Assembly (NCBI GenBank): GCA_016707605.1
Contig: JADJHJ010000026.1
Location: 1 to 64,000 of the forward strand
Direction of reading: 5' to 3'
Length of the DNA: 64,000 nucleotides
DNA from: Candidatus Promineofilum glycogenicum
Lineage (GTDB): Bacteria; Chloroflexota; Anaerolineae; Promineifilales; Promineifilaceae
The notes beneath the pieces were generated by a model. It searched no databases. It had not been told where the DNA came from and worked only from the letters and a program-made list of their open reading frames with translations. Shown here in pieces: positions 14,880 to 26,583 of this stretch (its first letter is position 1; each line of letters opens with the position of its first letter). A program made the translations under genes and the position numbers.

Positions 14880-17711
14880 TCAGTTTGCGCCGGCCGCTTC
14901 CACGCGCAGGTTATAGGCAGCAGTCGTGTTATTGTCGCCGACGACGACAACGCGCACGTAGTAGCGACCGGGCGAGGCAGAGTAGTCCAGGGCGTAGGGA
15001 AAGTCCTGGTCGAAGGCGACGCGGTTGCCGGACGAGTTGTGAAACAACTGCAACTGGGGATCTTCGCCGGTGATGTCGGTCAGAGTGATGTGAAGTTGCT
15101 GCTCCGCCGGCGGGTCGAAGTAGAAATAGTCGGACAGGTCGTTGGGGAAGCCCTGGTAGGTGCGGTTGAGCAGGATAGGCCCATTGGCCTGGCCGAAGGC
15201 GGAGTTAGGCTCGCTCTCCAGCGGGCCGAGAAAGCTGGGCTGGCCATAGAGGACAAAGGGGATGACGGCCCGTTCCTGGCTACCCGATTGTTGCACGTAG
15301 TTGACGCGCGCCGTATGGTCGGCCGCGGGCATGGCCAACGTGTTGCTGGCGCTGGTGCTGCCGTCGTTGTTCGTGCCGACCCAGCCGGCCACGCGCCAGC
15401 CGGTGGCTGGAGTCGCCGTCAGGGTGATACTCTCTCCGGCCACGTACTGCCCCACGCCGCACACGTCCGACTGGTTGGGCGTGGCCACCGGGTCGCTGCC
15501 CTGGCCGGTGTGGCTGCGCGTCAGGGCATAACAGGTGGGCGAAGCTTGCTGATAGTCGACGCTGACCGCATGATCGGCGGCGGGCATGGTGACCGTGTTG
15601 GTCGTCGCCGTGCTGGCGTCGTTGTTCGTGCCGCCCCAGCCCGTTACGAACCAGCCGCCGGCCGGTGTGGCCGTCAGGGCGATCAGTTCCCCGGCCACGT
15701 ACTGCCCCGTGCCACAGCCGGCCGAGAGGGCCGGGGCGGTGACGGGGTTATTACCCTGGCCGGTGTGGCTGCGCGACAGGGTGTAACAGGTGGGCGGAGC
15801 CTGCTCGTAGGCGACGCTCACGACGTGGTTGGCGGCGGGCATGGTGACGGTGTTGGTCGTCGCCGTGCTGGCGTCGTTATTCGTGCCGCTCCAGCCGGCC
15901 ACGCGCCAGCCGCCGGCCGGCGTCGCCGTCAGGGTGATGCTTTCCCCGGCGACGTATTGCCCTGTGCCACAGCCGGCCGAGAGGGCTGGGGCGGCGACGG
16001 GGTTGTTACCCTGGCCGCTGTGGCTGCGCGTCAGGCTGTAGCACGTGGGCGGGGCCTGCTCGTAGATGACGCTGACGGTGTGGTTGGCGGCGGGCATGAT
16101 GACGGTGTTGGTCGTCGCCGTGCTGCCGTCGTTGTTCGTGCCGCTCCAGCCGGCCACGCGCCAGCCGCCGGCCGGCGTCGACGTCAGGGTGATGTTCTCC
16201 CCGGCCACGTACTGCCCCGTGCCGCACTCCGTCGATTTGCCGGGCGTGGCCACCGGGTTGTTGCCCTGGCCGGTGTGGTTGCGGGTCAGGGTGAAGCAGG
16301 TCGGCCCAGTCTGGACGTAGGCGACGCTGACCGCGTGGTTGGCGGCGGGCATGGTGACCGAATTCGTCGTGGACGTACTGGCGTCGTTGTTGGTGCCGCT
16401 CCAGCCGGCCACGCTCCAGCCGGTGGTTGGCGACGCCGTCAGGGTAATGTTCTCCCCGGCGACGTACTGCCCCGTGCCGCACTCCGTCGACTTGCCGGGG
16501 GCGGCAGTCGGGTTGTTGCCCTGGCCGGTGTGGTTGCGGGTCAGGGTGAAGCAGGCCGGCCCGGTCTGGGCGTAGGCCACACTGACGGCGTGGTCGGCGG
16601 CGGGCATGGTGACCGAATTCGTCGTGGACGTACTGGCGTCGTTGTTGGTGCCGCTCCAGCCGGATACGCTCCAGCCGGTGGCCGGCGTGGCCGTCAGAGT
16701 GATGCTTTCCCCGGCCACGTACTGGCCGTTGCTACAGCCGGTCGACTTGTTGGGCGAAGCCACGGGATCGTCGCCCTGCCCACTATGGCTGCGCGTCAGC
16801 AGGTAACAAGTCACCGATGACGAGTAACTCAACGCCACGCCCCGCGGCTGGATGACGCCGTCGGTCGACAAAAACAACACTTGACTGTTGCTGGTGTCGC
16901 TATTGGCCCGGCGGATCTCATGTGTATTCCAGTCAGTCCAGTAGACGCGGCCGTTGTCTGCATCGACGGCCACGTAGCGCGGATTGGGCAAATTGAGCCA
17001 CAGTCCCGCGCCACTGCCCGTCAACGACGCGCTGTAGATAGCGCCCACATTATTGACCACCCAGTAGATGCGGTTACGCGCCGGGTCGACGGCGATGTCC
17101 AACGGTTCACTTTGCCCGTCCACCGGCGGTACGATCATCGTCTTGTTGGTCCCGCCCAGCGTTCCCCGCCAGACCGCGCGCGAGTCCAGTTCCGTCCAGT
17201 AGACGTAGTCATTGACGGTATCGACGGCAACACCGACCGGCCGTCCCAGGCCGCCGAACAGGGTTTCCACGCCCGAACCGTTCAGATTGGCGCGGCGAAT
17301 GCGATTCGTGCCGTTGTTTTCCGTCCAGTAGAGCTTGCCGGCGGGCACGTCGATGGTGAGGCGGTCGGCGTTCTCCAGCGTGGAGACGAGGGTCGTGGCA
17401 CCGGAGCAGTCGAGGTTAGCGCCGCGCAGCCGGTTCTGGTCGCGCTCAATCCAGTAGATTCGGCCGGCGGCTGAGTCGACGGCGATGCCCGACGTACCGG
17501 TCACGCCCGACACACAGCCGGCGGGGCTGCCATTGCCATCGGCATTGCCGCGCAATAGTTGAGTGCCGTCTCGTTCAACCCAATAGATCGACGAAGCTGC
17601 GTCGGGCGACAATGGCTCCGCCCCCTGCGCGGCTACGCCCGGTCTGAGCACCAACTGCCAAGCGCAAAGGAACACGACCACTAAGAAGGTTGGAACAACA
17701 GCACGGCGCAT
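14880..17711 (-). CDS. Secreted YWTD-propeller/InlB-repeat/PPC protein
   Basis: This 943-residue exported protein starts with a signal peptide (TFLVVVFLCAWQLVL, then an AQGA-type cleavage region). Residues about 35-300 form a six-bladed YWTD (LDL-receptor class B) propeller: IYWVERDGTQLLRGN, LYWTENNGTNRIRRAN, VYWTDWNTHEIRRAN. Six InlB-type B-repeats of about 83 residues follow to about 800. The C-terminus is a pre-peptidase PPC-type beta-sandwich (YYVRVVVVGDNNTTAAYNLRV). ATG 17711 has GGGGA nine bases upstream. It forms a unit with the propeller gene at 13591-14871, which has the same plan. Both probably mediate surface binding or adhesion. Confidence 0.88.
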   Translation of the reverse strand: MRRAVVPTFLVVVFLCAWQLVLRPGVAAQGAEPLSPDAASSIYWVERDGTQLLRGNADGNGSPAGCVSGVTGTSGIAVDSAAGRIYWIERDQNRLRGANLDCSGATTLVSTLENADRLTIDVPAGKLYWTENNGTNRIRRANLNGSGVETLFGGLGRPVGVAVDTVNDYVYWTELDSRAVWRGTLGGTNKTMIVPPVDGQSEPLDIAVDPARNRIYWVVNNVGAIYSASLTGSGAGLWLNLPNPRYVAVDADNGRVYWTDWNTHEIRRANSDTSNSQVLFLSTDGVIQPRGVALSYSSSVTCYLLTRSHSGQGDDPVASPNKSTGCSNGQYVAGESITLTATPATGWSVSGWSGTNNDASTSTTNSVTMPAADHAVSVAYAQTGPACFTLTRNHTGQGNNPTAAPGKSTECGTGQYVAGENITLTASPTTGWSVAGWSGTNNDASTSTTNSVTMPAANHAVSVAYVQTGPTCFTLTRNHTGQGNNPVATPGKSTECGTGQYVAGENITLTSTPAGGWRVAGWSGTNNDGSTATTNTVIMPAANHTVSVIYEQAPPTCYSLTRSHSGQGNNPVAAPALSAGCGTGQYVAGESITLTATPAGGWRVAGWSGTNNDASTATTNTVTMPAANHVVSVAYEQAPPTCYTLSRSHTGQGNNPVTAPALSAGCGTGQYVAGELIALTATPAGGWFVTGWGGTNNDASTATTNTVTMPAADHAVSVDYQQASPTCYALTRSHTGQGSDPVATPNQSDVCGVGQYVAGESITLTATPATGWRVAGWVGTNNDGSTSASNTLAMPAADHTARVNYVQQSGSQERAVIPFVLYGQPSFLGPLESEPNSAFGQANGPILLNRTYQGFPNDLSDYFYFDPPAEQQLHITLTDITGEDPQLQLFHNSSGNRVAFDQDFPYALDYSASPGRYYVRVVVVGDNNTTAAYNLRVEAAGAN
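15290..16810 (-). repeat. Tandem ~250-bp coding repeats (InlB-type)
   Basis: Six coding repeats of about 250 bp, closely similar to those at 12360-13880. The two blocks probably exchange sequence by recombination, since units in one gene match units in the other almost word for word. Confidence 0.85.
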
Positions 17712-17912
17712 TTTCTTTTTCCCCTGACCAGACTGACAGCGCCGCTACGTCACTGACCGAAGCCACAGGTGTATACAAGCGACGCTACACGGTGGGTAAC
17801 TGGTGAGGATAGTCTATCATACTTAGGGGGCGGAAGGAAGCGGGGGGATTGGGGCAAAGTAAAATGCAGGGAGGCGATTGGGCGGCTCGAACATAGGGTT
17901 GGCTTCAGTTTC

Positions 17913-17921
17913 TGCTATAAT
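17913..17921 (+). promoter_or_regulatory. Extended -10 promoter (TGC-TATAAT), leaderless
   Basis: A consensus TATAAT at 17916-17921 preceded by TGC, an extended -10 element; no good -35 is seen. The antitoxin ATG at 17929 begins seven bases after the box, where transcription should start, so the mRNA is predicted to be leaderless. Confidence 0.6.
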
Positions 17922-17928
17922 GCATCTT

Positions 17929-18171
17929 ATGGCGCTCGAACTAAAGGCTTTGGAAGTTCAGTTGACTACACTCTCGGCCGAAGAACGTTTGCAACTGGCT
18001 CGGTGGTTGGTAGATTCCGTGTTGCGCGAGACGCACAAGCCGGCGGAAACGTTATGGCCGTTAGCTTCCCTGGCCGGGCAGTTCAGTGGTGGGCCGGGCG
18101 ACACGGCTGAGCGCGCCGAAGAGATACTTGAAGCGGAGATCGGTCGTAACGGGTTCGGCGATACTCTGTGA
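17929..18171 (+). CDS. VapB-like antitoxin
   Basis: This 80-residue acidic protein begins MALELKALEVQLTTLSAEER and carries LQLARWLVDSVL, the pattern of small addiction-module proteins of the DUF2281/putative-addiction-module type. It directly precedes a PIN-domain toxin with a four-base overlap (GTGA), so the two are translated together. ATG 17929 is preferred because the -10 box lies seven bases upstream; ATG 17920 is in frame too. No Shine-Dalgarno sequence is present, consistent with a leaderless start. Expected role: bind and neutralise the toxin and repress the operon. Confidence 0.8.
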   Translation: MALELKALEVQLTTLSAEERLQLARWLVDSVLRETHKPAETLWPLASLAGQFSGGPGDTAERAEEILEAEIGRNGFGDTL

Positions 18172-18581
18172 GTTATCTGCTCGACACAGGCTTTCTCTAT
18201 GGGTTGCTCAATGCGAGAGAGCAATCACACAAGGTCGTGCGGCAAGCCGCCGAGCGACTGGACGCAATCCCCTTTCTGCCTACACCGGTAACCGTCGAGC
18301 TGGCCTATCTCATCCGGCGCGATCTCGGCGCGGAAGCCCTGGCCCGGTTCATGTCTGACCTGGCCCAGCCACGCTATGCGCTTATCGCTCCGACTGATGC
18401 CGACTATAGTCGCGCCGCGGCCATTGTGCTCCAGTATGCGGACGCTCAAATCGATTTCGTAGACGCGGTTCTGGTTGCAATGGCTGAACGACTGGACATC
18501 CGGCGTATTCTGACCCTCGACCAACGTCACTTCCGCCTTTTTCGACCGCGGCATTGTGAGGCTTTTGAACTGATACCATAG
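18168..18581 (+). CDS. PIN-domain toxin, VapC family
   Basis: This 137-residue PIN-domain ribonuclease has the acidic residues expected of the family: D at LLDTGFLY near 6, E at TVELAY near 44, D at QIDFVDAVLVA near 97 and D at ILTLDQRHF near 117. PIN toxins cut RNA, commonly tRNA or rRNA. It starts at GTG 18168, overlapping the antitoxin stop. The TLDQRHF ending, in place of the usual T-x-DxxF, is a normal variant. The pair is separated from the kinase chimera downstream by a family F hairpin. Confidence 0.88.
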   Translation: MSYLLDTGFLYGLLNAREQSHKVVRQAAERLDAIPFLPTPVTVELAYLIRRDLGAEALARFMSDLAQPRYALIAPTDADYSRAAAIVLQYADAQIDFVDAVLVAMAERLDIRRILTLDQRHFRLFRPRHCEAFELIP

Positions 18582-18616
18582 TCTGACCGCGAGCAGGCCG
18601 AGAACATTTCCACTTC

Positions 18617-18650
18617 GGGAAACGAATTTCTCAGAAGAAACTCGGTTTCG
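18617..18650. repeat. Hairpin repeat, family F
   Basis: Second copy of the family at 704-738; arms are GAAACGAATTTCTC and GAAACTCGGTTTC. It lies between the convergent vapC and FGE-module genes, where it could terminate transcription from either side. Confidence 0.65.
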
Positions 18651-18655
18651 GGATC

Positions 18656-19357
18656 TCATTCAGTCACAGCGTCGGCGGCGCAGCGAAAGCCGAGGTAGTC
18701 TGTGCTCGTGTTCGGCGTCGCGGCACCGCGGGCGGCCGAGCGCGCGGTGTTGACGCTAGAAAGCCATCCTCCCCCACGTATCACTTTCGCGTTGCCCGAT
18801 TCTGGTCCTTCTGAATTGTTTACATCGTCCTCAAGGTAGTTCCCGAACCAATCATAAACCCACTCGCGCACATTCCCAGCCATGTCCATTACCCCAAAAT
18901 AGCTTCTGTCCCGGGATAGGACGCCGGCCCAAAAGGTATCCCCTTTCCAATTCGCGATATTGGCCCAATATACTTGCTGTACGCTGCCCCACGGATACTG
19001 TTTACCGGATGGCCCGCGCGCGGCGTATTCCCACTCCGCCTCGGTCGGTAAGCGTGCGCCATAGTATGTGCAAAATCTCTCGGCATCATAATAGGTTACG
19101 TGAATTACCGGGAAGCGGTCGTAAGCGGGATTATCGAAATAAGCTGCACGAGTTTTACTATCCTTTTCCCTTGGCTCCTCACACACGCCAGCATCAACAC
19201 ACTGCTTATACTGAGCATTCGTCACTTCTGTCTTGTCAATCCAGAAGGGATCGAGTGTCACATGATGGCGAGGCGCTTCATTGGGCTGCGCAAGTTTGTC
19301 TGTGCTGCCCATCCAGAACCCTTCACCCTCTTCATCCTGCACAAGCTGCTGTGTCAC
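18656..19357 (-). pseudogene. FGE-like module detached from truncated kinase
   Basis: This 233-residue frame is a complete FGE-like module: FWMGS, FWIDKTEVTNAQ, RLPTEAEWEYAARG, DMAGNVREWVYDWF, GFRCAADA. The reading frame stays open a little further upstream, through text that looks like a Thr-rich linker (QPTTTLESRDVFRDG), which shows it was once the C-terminal part of a kinase. It now overlaps the truncated kinase frame by four bases (GTGA), so translation could be coupled. Base composition is visibly more AT-rich than the kinase half, suggesting a different origin. The module also contains CVDAGVC, a disulfide-like pair absent from the other modules here. Confidence 0.7.
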
Positions 19358-19899
19358 TTTAACACCATCGCGAAAGACGTCCCGCGATTCAAGGGTTGTG
19401 GTTGGCTGCGATGGTAGAGCTTGGAGATACCGAAATCGACCAGGATCGCTCGATCATCGGCGGTGATGACGATATTCTCCGGTTTGATGTCGCGGTGGAT
19501 GATCGGCGGCGTGTGGGTGTGGAGATAGGTCAAGGCGTCGCACACCTGGCGCGCCCAGGTCTGCACGTCCGCTCCATCCAGCGGCCCGCCGCGCTCGATC
19601 AACAGTTCGTGAAGGCTCTTGCCCTCCACGTAGTCCATCACCAGATACTGCCCCTGCCCGGGCAGCACGAAGTGGTCGAACACGATCGGTAGATTGGGGT
19701 GGCGCAGCCCGGCCAGCAGCTTGGCCTCGCGCTCGAACTGGCGCTGTGACTCCGGGCCGCTGTCGAAGTGCTCCTTGACCGCCACCGGCCGCTCCAGCGC
19801 CGTGTCCCAGCCGCGATAGACCGCGCCAAAGCCCCCCTGGCCGACGAGCTTGACGATGCGGTAGCGGTTGTGAAGCGTGGTGCCGGTGGCGAGCGTCAC
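19354..19899 (-). pseudogene. Truncated Ser/Thr kinase (N-lobe and catalytic loop)
   Basis: This frame encodes the first 163 residues of a PknB-type kinase closely similar to the array at 1-10.3 kb: GQGGFGAVYRGW, HRDIKPEN and DFGISKL are intact. It then runs into SQPQPLNRGTSF and stops. The activation segment, C-lobe, membrane helix and most of the linker are missing. The junction near 19400-19415 puts the following FGE-like module out of frame. GTG 19899 has AGGAGG four bases upstream. Without a C-lobe it should not be an active kinase. It is best seen as a deletion product, or as the result of recombination with a foreign FGE module. Confidence 0.8.
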
Positions 19900-20137
19900 G
19901 TTGCCTCCTGGGCTGAAACGCAGCGACTGAGCGGATCATAGACCGCAATTCGACGGATGGCAAATGATGCGGCCACCAGAAATGGTACTACTTCCTCGAA
20001 AGCGGGTCGGCGGATCGACCTGGCGCACCTGGAACTCAAGGCACTTTCTTTGGCAAGCCTGTTGATTACTGAGAGGGTTGCGGCCGAAGTTGGGGATTAG
20101 AGGCGAACAGGCCAGCCAGCCGAGTATTCCAACAAAC

Positions 20138-20194
20138 AAAAGGCCCCGCTCGCGCAGGGCCTTTCTTCTCTTCAACCCGCTTCAGCGGGTTTTG
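20138..20194 (-). terminator. Terminator hairpins downstream of the PLP enzyme
   Basis: Two hairpins lie after the minus-strand PLP-enzyme stop. The first pairs AACCCGC with GCGGGTT; the second pairs AAGGCCC with GGGCCTTTT, and on the minus strand is followed by TTTGTTTG. This fits a rho-independent terminator reading leftward. The rest of the 19900-20274 gap holds only a family A half-repeat. Confidence 0.65.
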
Positions 20195-20238
20195 TGTGGC
20201 AGCCGCGGCCATCCTACCCATGCACCGGCCAGAAACAG

Positions 20239-20270
20239 GGTGCGACGCACTTCAGAAAGTGCGACGCACC
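20239..20270. repeat. REP-like palindromic repeat, family A (short copy)
   Basis: A single inverted half of the family A element: GTGCGACGCAC twice, separated by TTCAGAAA. It sits immediately downstream of the PLP-enzyme gene. Confidence 0.7.
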
Positions 20271-20274
20271 CAAT

Positions 20275-21738
20275 CTAGTTCAACAACCCCACCCGCGCAT
20301 TGAACTGCTCGATCAACGTGTCGATCTGCTTGTCCAACCCGTGGATGCTCGTCCAGTACGTCGGGTCATACCACTGGGCCATCAACTCTTCGTAGCTCTT
20401 GCCCTGCTGCTCCACCCAGGTGTAGTACTTCAGGTTGTGGACGCGCTTGCGCTCCTGGTAGGTCAGCTCCAGCAGATTGTCGGTGCTCTCGCCCATCAAG
20501 TAGCGGTGGTAGACGCCGGCGGCGTTCAGCGGCGTGAACTCGCCTTCCAGTTCGCGGTACTCATCGACGCGGCTGCCGTACATCTCCATCGAGTCGGTGG
20601 CGATGGTCATGACCACGTCGTTCGGCCCCATCTCGTAGTACTTGGCCATCTTGATGGCCGACAGCATGTTGCTGATGCTGCTGATGCCCAGTTCGGGCAG
20701 GCGGTCGATGAGGTCAGTCGACACGCCCTGCGCCGCCAGATACTCGCGCCCGGCGTCCTCGTTGAACAGGCGCATGATCGCCACCGGCGAGGCGTCGTCA
20801 ATGGCCACAACCATGTCGGTGTTCTTGACGTTGTGGATCCACGGCACGTGCTTGTCGCCGATGCCCTCGATGCGGTGCGCGCCGAAGCCGTTGTTCAGCA
20901 GCGTCGGACATTGCAACGCCTCGCTGGCGCAGATGACGCTGCCGGGGAACTGCTCCTTCATGTAGTCGCCGCTGGCGATCGTCCCGGCCGAGCCGGTGGA
21001 GGAGGCCATGCCGCGATAGTGGTCTTGCGGCCCCATGATGCTCTTCAGCACCTCGTGCATCGCCGGGCCGGTGACGCTGTAGTGCCACAGGTAGTTGCCG
21101 AACTCCTCGAACTGGTTGAAGATCGACAGGTCTTCGCCCGAGGCGCGCAACTCCCAGCACTTGTCGAAGATCTCCTTGACGTTGCTCTCCGAGCCGGGCG
21201 TCTTGATGATCTCGCCGGCCACGCTTTGCAGCCAGTCGAAGCGCTCGCGGCTCATGCCTTCGGGCAGGATGGCGATGGACTCGCAGCCGAGCAGGTTGGA
21301 GTCGTAGGCCCCGCCGCGGCAGTAGTTGCCGGTGCTGGGCCAGACGGCCTTCTGCGTCGTCGGGTCGAACTGGCCGGTGACCAGCCGCGGGGCCAGGCAG
21401 CCGAAGGCCGCGCCGACCTTGTGCGCCCCGGTGGGGAACCACTTGCCGATGATCAGCACCACCCGCGCGTCGACGCCGGTGATCTCCTTGGGGAACTCGA
21501 TGGTGTTGACGCCGCCGTAGCCGCCGCCGCGGGCCGTCGGCTCGTTGTGCCAGTTGATGCGGAACAGGTTGATCGGGTTCAGGTCCCACAGGCCAACGTC
21601 GGCCAGGCCGCGCTTCACGGCGTCGGGGATGAGGGCCGGGTTGCGCTGCTGGGCGAAGGTGGGGATGATGATGTTGCGCTCGCGGGCGCGGCCGATGGCG
21701 CGCTCCAAGGCTTCTTCGTGGATGGTCAGGTCGATCAT
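20275..21738 (-). CDS. Fold-type II PLP-dependent enzyme (cysteine synthase/TrpB-like)
   Basis: This 487-residue protein belongs to the tryptophan-synthase-beta/cysteine-synthase superfamily. The likely PLP lysine is in PTGAHKVGAAF near residue 110, and a Gly/Ser-rich cofactor phosphate loop, SSTGSAGTIASGDY, lies near 255. It is longer than either family (about 400 for TrpB, 310 for cysteine synthase), with a large C-terminal extension rich in aromatic residues. The exact substrate cannot be assigned. ATG 21738 follows GAGGAAA. Its promoter region carries a palindrome over the -10 box (21786-21818), so it is probably regulated. A terminator pair follows. Confidence 0.8.
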   Translation of the reverse strand: MIDLTIHEEALERAIGRARERNIIIPTFAQQRNPALIPDAVKRGLADVGLWDLNPINLFRINWHNEPTARGGGYGGVNTIEFPKEITGVDARVVLIIGKWFPTGAHKVGAAFGCLAPRLVTGQFDPTTQKAVWPSTGNYCRGGAYDSNLLGCESIAILPEGMSRERFDWLQSVAGEIIKTPGSESNVKEIFDKCWELRASGEDLSIFNQFEEFGNYLWHYSVTGPAMHEVLKSIMGPQDHYRGMASSTGSAGTIASGDYMKEQFPGSVICASEALQCPTLLNNGFGAHRIEGIGDKHVPWIHNVKNTDMVVAIDDASPVAIMRLFNEDAGREYLAAQGVSTDLIDRLPELGISSISNMLSAIKMAKYYEMGPNDVVMTIATDSMEMYGSRVDEYRELEGEFTPLNAAGVYHRYLMGESTDNLLELTYQERKRVHNLKYYTWVEQQGKSYEELMAQWYDPTYWTSIHGLDKQIDTLIEQFNARVGLLN

Positions 21739-21785
21739 GGGTTTGTTTCCTCGTGCCAGGGGCGATGGTAAGCTCGCCCGTATTG

Positions 21786-21818
21786 GTCATATTGTATGAC
21801 AATCGGACAATATGACAA
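21786..21818 (-). promoter_or_regulatory. Promoter with palindrome over the -10 box
   Basis: Reading on the minus strand, TTGTCA (21818-21813) and TACAAT (21796-21791) are separated by 16 bases. A 15-base palindrome, GTCATATTGTATGAC, at 21786-21800 covers the -10, and its half-site TGTCATA recurs at the -35. This is the layout of a repressor operator controlling the PLP-enzyme gene. The regulator is unknown. Confidence 0.6.
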
Positions 21819-21824
21819 ATACCC

Positions 21825-21909
21825 GGTGCATCGCACTTTCTGGAGTGCGTTGCACCTTCTGGGACGGGCGGCAAGAACGTGCGACGCACTCAGGAAAGTG
21901 CGACGCCCG
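21825..21909. repeat. REP-like palindromic repeat, family A
   Basis: Full element: GGTGCATCGCAC, TTTCTGGA, GTGCGTTGCACC, a spacer of about 20 bases, then the inverted half ending in GTGCGACGCC. It lies between the uvrA stop and the promoter of the PLP-enzyme gene. Confidence 0.8.
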
Positions 21910-21914
21910 GGGAG

Positions 21915-24806
<2,892 letters not shown>

Positions 24807-25126
24807 ATGTCCGTTTCCTGCTGCGCGAAGGAGAGCCATATCACAACCTCCGCGCGACCCACCCACGATAGCCGACTCGCTATTCTAGCATGGCCCATAG
24901 CCACATACCATTAGCGTTTCGTTGGACGGCTGAGACGTCGCGCAGGGGATTTATCTTCAACCATCCCCCAGCAACTAACGACTAACGGCCAAAGACTGCT
25001 TGAAATCTGCGAAATCTGTGGTTCCCCTTCTTCCCTGCCAGTTTACCAAGGCGCAACACATGCTTAATAGTTCCATAACAACTGCGGCCTACACTGACGA
25101 TATTGTCACATAGTGGAGGTATCACC
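24807..25126. other. Intergenic gap with divergent 5' regions
   Basis: This 320-base gap separates the divergent uvrA and the lipoprotein gene. It contains a single-arm remnant of the family B repeat (AATCTGCGAAATCTGTGG near 25005) and a possible uvrA -10 (TAGAAT on the minus strand, 24887-24882) without a convincing -35. No RNA gene or conserved operator was recognised. Confidence 0.5.
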
Positions 25127-26067
25127 ATGCAACTCAGACGCACCACCTGGATCATTGTCGCCCTCGTGGCCATGCTGGCCCTGGGGGCATGTTCCCCAAG
25201 CGGCGACACGGCCGAGACGACGGCCGCCGATAGCGTAGTTACGTTAACCGATGGCGACCTGTCGGCCGCGGCGCAACTGGCGCTGGGCACGCTACAACTG
25301 GAAGACACGGAGCAGGCCGTGGACGAGACACAGGCGGCCACGCTGCTGCCGCTGTGGCAGGCGTATCAGACGTTGAGCCAGAGCGACACGACAGCGGCTG
25401 TCGAACTGGAAGCGCTGGCCGGCCAGATTCAGCGGGCCATGACCGCCGAACAGGTGCAGGCCATCGCCGACATGGGACTAACGGCCGATACCCTGACCGC
25501 GCTCCAGGAGAGCGGCGACCTTAGCTTCGGCGGCTTCGGCCGCGGCGACGAAACGACGAGTGGCACCGGCGGGCGGCGGGCTCGCCGGCAGTCGGGCGGG
25601 CCGGCGGCGGCGGAGGGGCGATGCCCGGCGGCGGGATGATGATCGAAGGCGGGGCAATGCCCGACGGCGGCGAGTTCAGCGAAGACGACCTGGCCACCCG
25701 CGAGGCGGCGATGGCTGACATGGACCCGGCCGAGATGCAGGCGCGGATGCTGACCGGCATGGTCGTCCGCCTGCTGCAAACCAAGACGGGCGAGATGCCC
25801 ACCGGCGGGCCGGGCGGCGGCATGGGCATGGGCGGGCCGACGTTCGACGCCGCGCTGACCGCCGTGGCCGAAGCCACCGGGCTGAGCGTGGACGACATCC
25901 GCGCCCAGGCCGCCGAAGGCGAGACGCTGACGGCCATCATCGAGGCCAACGGCGGCGACGTGGCCGCCGTCCGCGCCGCTATCGTCGAGGCCCTCAGCGC
26001 CCGGCCGGAAGCGGCCGATATGGACGTGGAGGCGATGGTCGAGCGGATGTTGGGCGGGGGTCAGTGA
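25127..26067 (+). CDS. Gly/Met-rich lipoprotein (one-base frameshift)
   Basis: ATG 25127 follows GGAGGT. The N-terminus is a lipoprotein signal (IVALVAMLALGAC). The first frame runs to 25639 and the second from about 25575 to 26067; adding one base in a G-rich stretch near 25570 joins them into a protein of about 313 residues. The first half is helical (TAADSVVTLTDGDLSAAAQLALGT). The middle is Gly-rich (GGGGAMPGGGMMIEGG) and the end is helical with Met and Glu. Such proteins are common as unnamed lipoproteins in Chloroflexota; I do not recognise the family. A GC-rich hairpin follows at 26112-26158. Confidence 0.65.
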
Positions 26068-26111
26068 TCAGCGGCCAGTGGCCACTGGACAGTAAAGCAG
26101 TAAGCAGTTGA

Positions 26112-26158
26112 CAGCGGTGGGCGCGGGGTCATGGGCCGCGCCCGCTGCTTGCGTTTAG
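26112..26158 (+). terminator. Possible terminator hairpin
   Basis: A GC-rich stem, GTGGGCGCGG pairing with CCGCGCCCGC, is followed by TTGCGTTT. It lies 45 bases after the Gly/Met-rich lipoprotein stop. The U-run is imperfect, so confidence is moderate. Confidence 0.45.
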
Positions 26159-26195
26159 TCCGTCCTGACGGACAATCCCCGGTTGGAGGTAGGCA

Positions 26196-26267
26196 ATGCC
26201 GATTACCTTTGTCATCCTGCTGGGGCTTGTCGCGGCCGTCGTCGGCGCGACATCCTGTCAGGTCTAG
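26196..26267 (+). CDS. Possible 23-residue hydrophobic peptide
   Basis: A 23-codon frame, MPITFVILLGLVAAVVGATS followed by CQV, starts at ATG 26196 with GGAGGT six bases upstream. It is one membrane segment ending in a lipobox-like GATSC. It could be a small membrane peptide, the stub of a decayed lipoprotein, or chance. The rest of the 516-base gap (26068-26583) shows no other gene. Confidence 0.35.
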   Translation: MPITFVILLGLVAAVVGATSCQV

Positions 26268-26583
26268 CGCCCACCGCGCCAGGCGACATGAGCGGAAAAT
26301 AAGCGGGCGCTATGGGAAGCCATGCAGCCTGCCTCTACCCGCGTAATCGTCTGTAGACCGCCGGAAGAGGGCGGTTGACCCACAAGGGCACCGAGCGCGC
26401 CCCAATCGAACTGAATTCGCGGAATGTCTGCAAGCTGCTTGCAGATTGTGTTCAACGCGCCCGGATGCGCCCACCCAACGGATGGGCTGTGGCGGATCGT
26501 CGTCATGAGGCAGTGCACAGGCACGGAGGTCTCTCACTGGCGGCCGATCACCCACGGCCCACAAAGTATAAAGGAGTTGTACA

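Noticed and set aside
12306..16810. CRISPR array
   Set aside because: The repeats are about 250 bp, translated in frame and without unique spacers; they are protein repeats.
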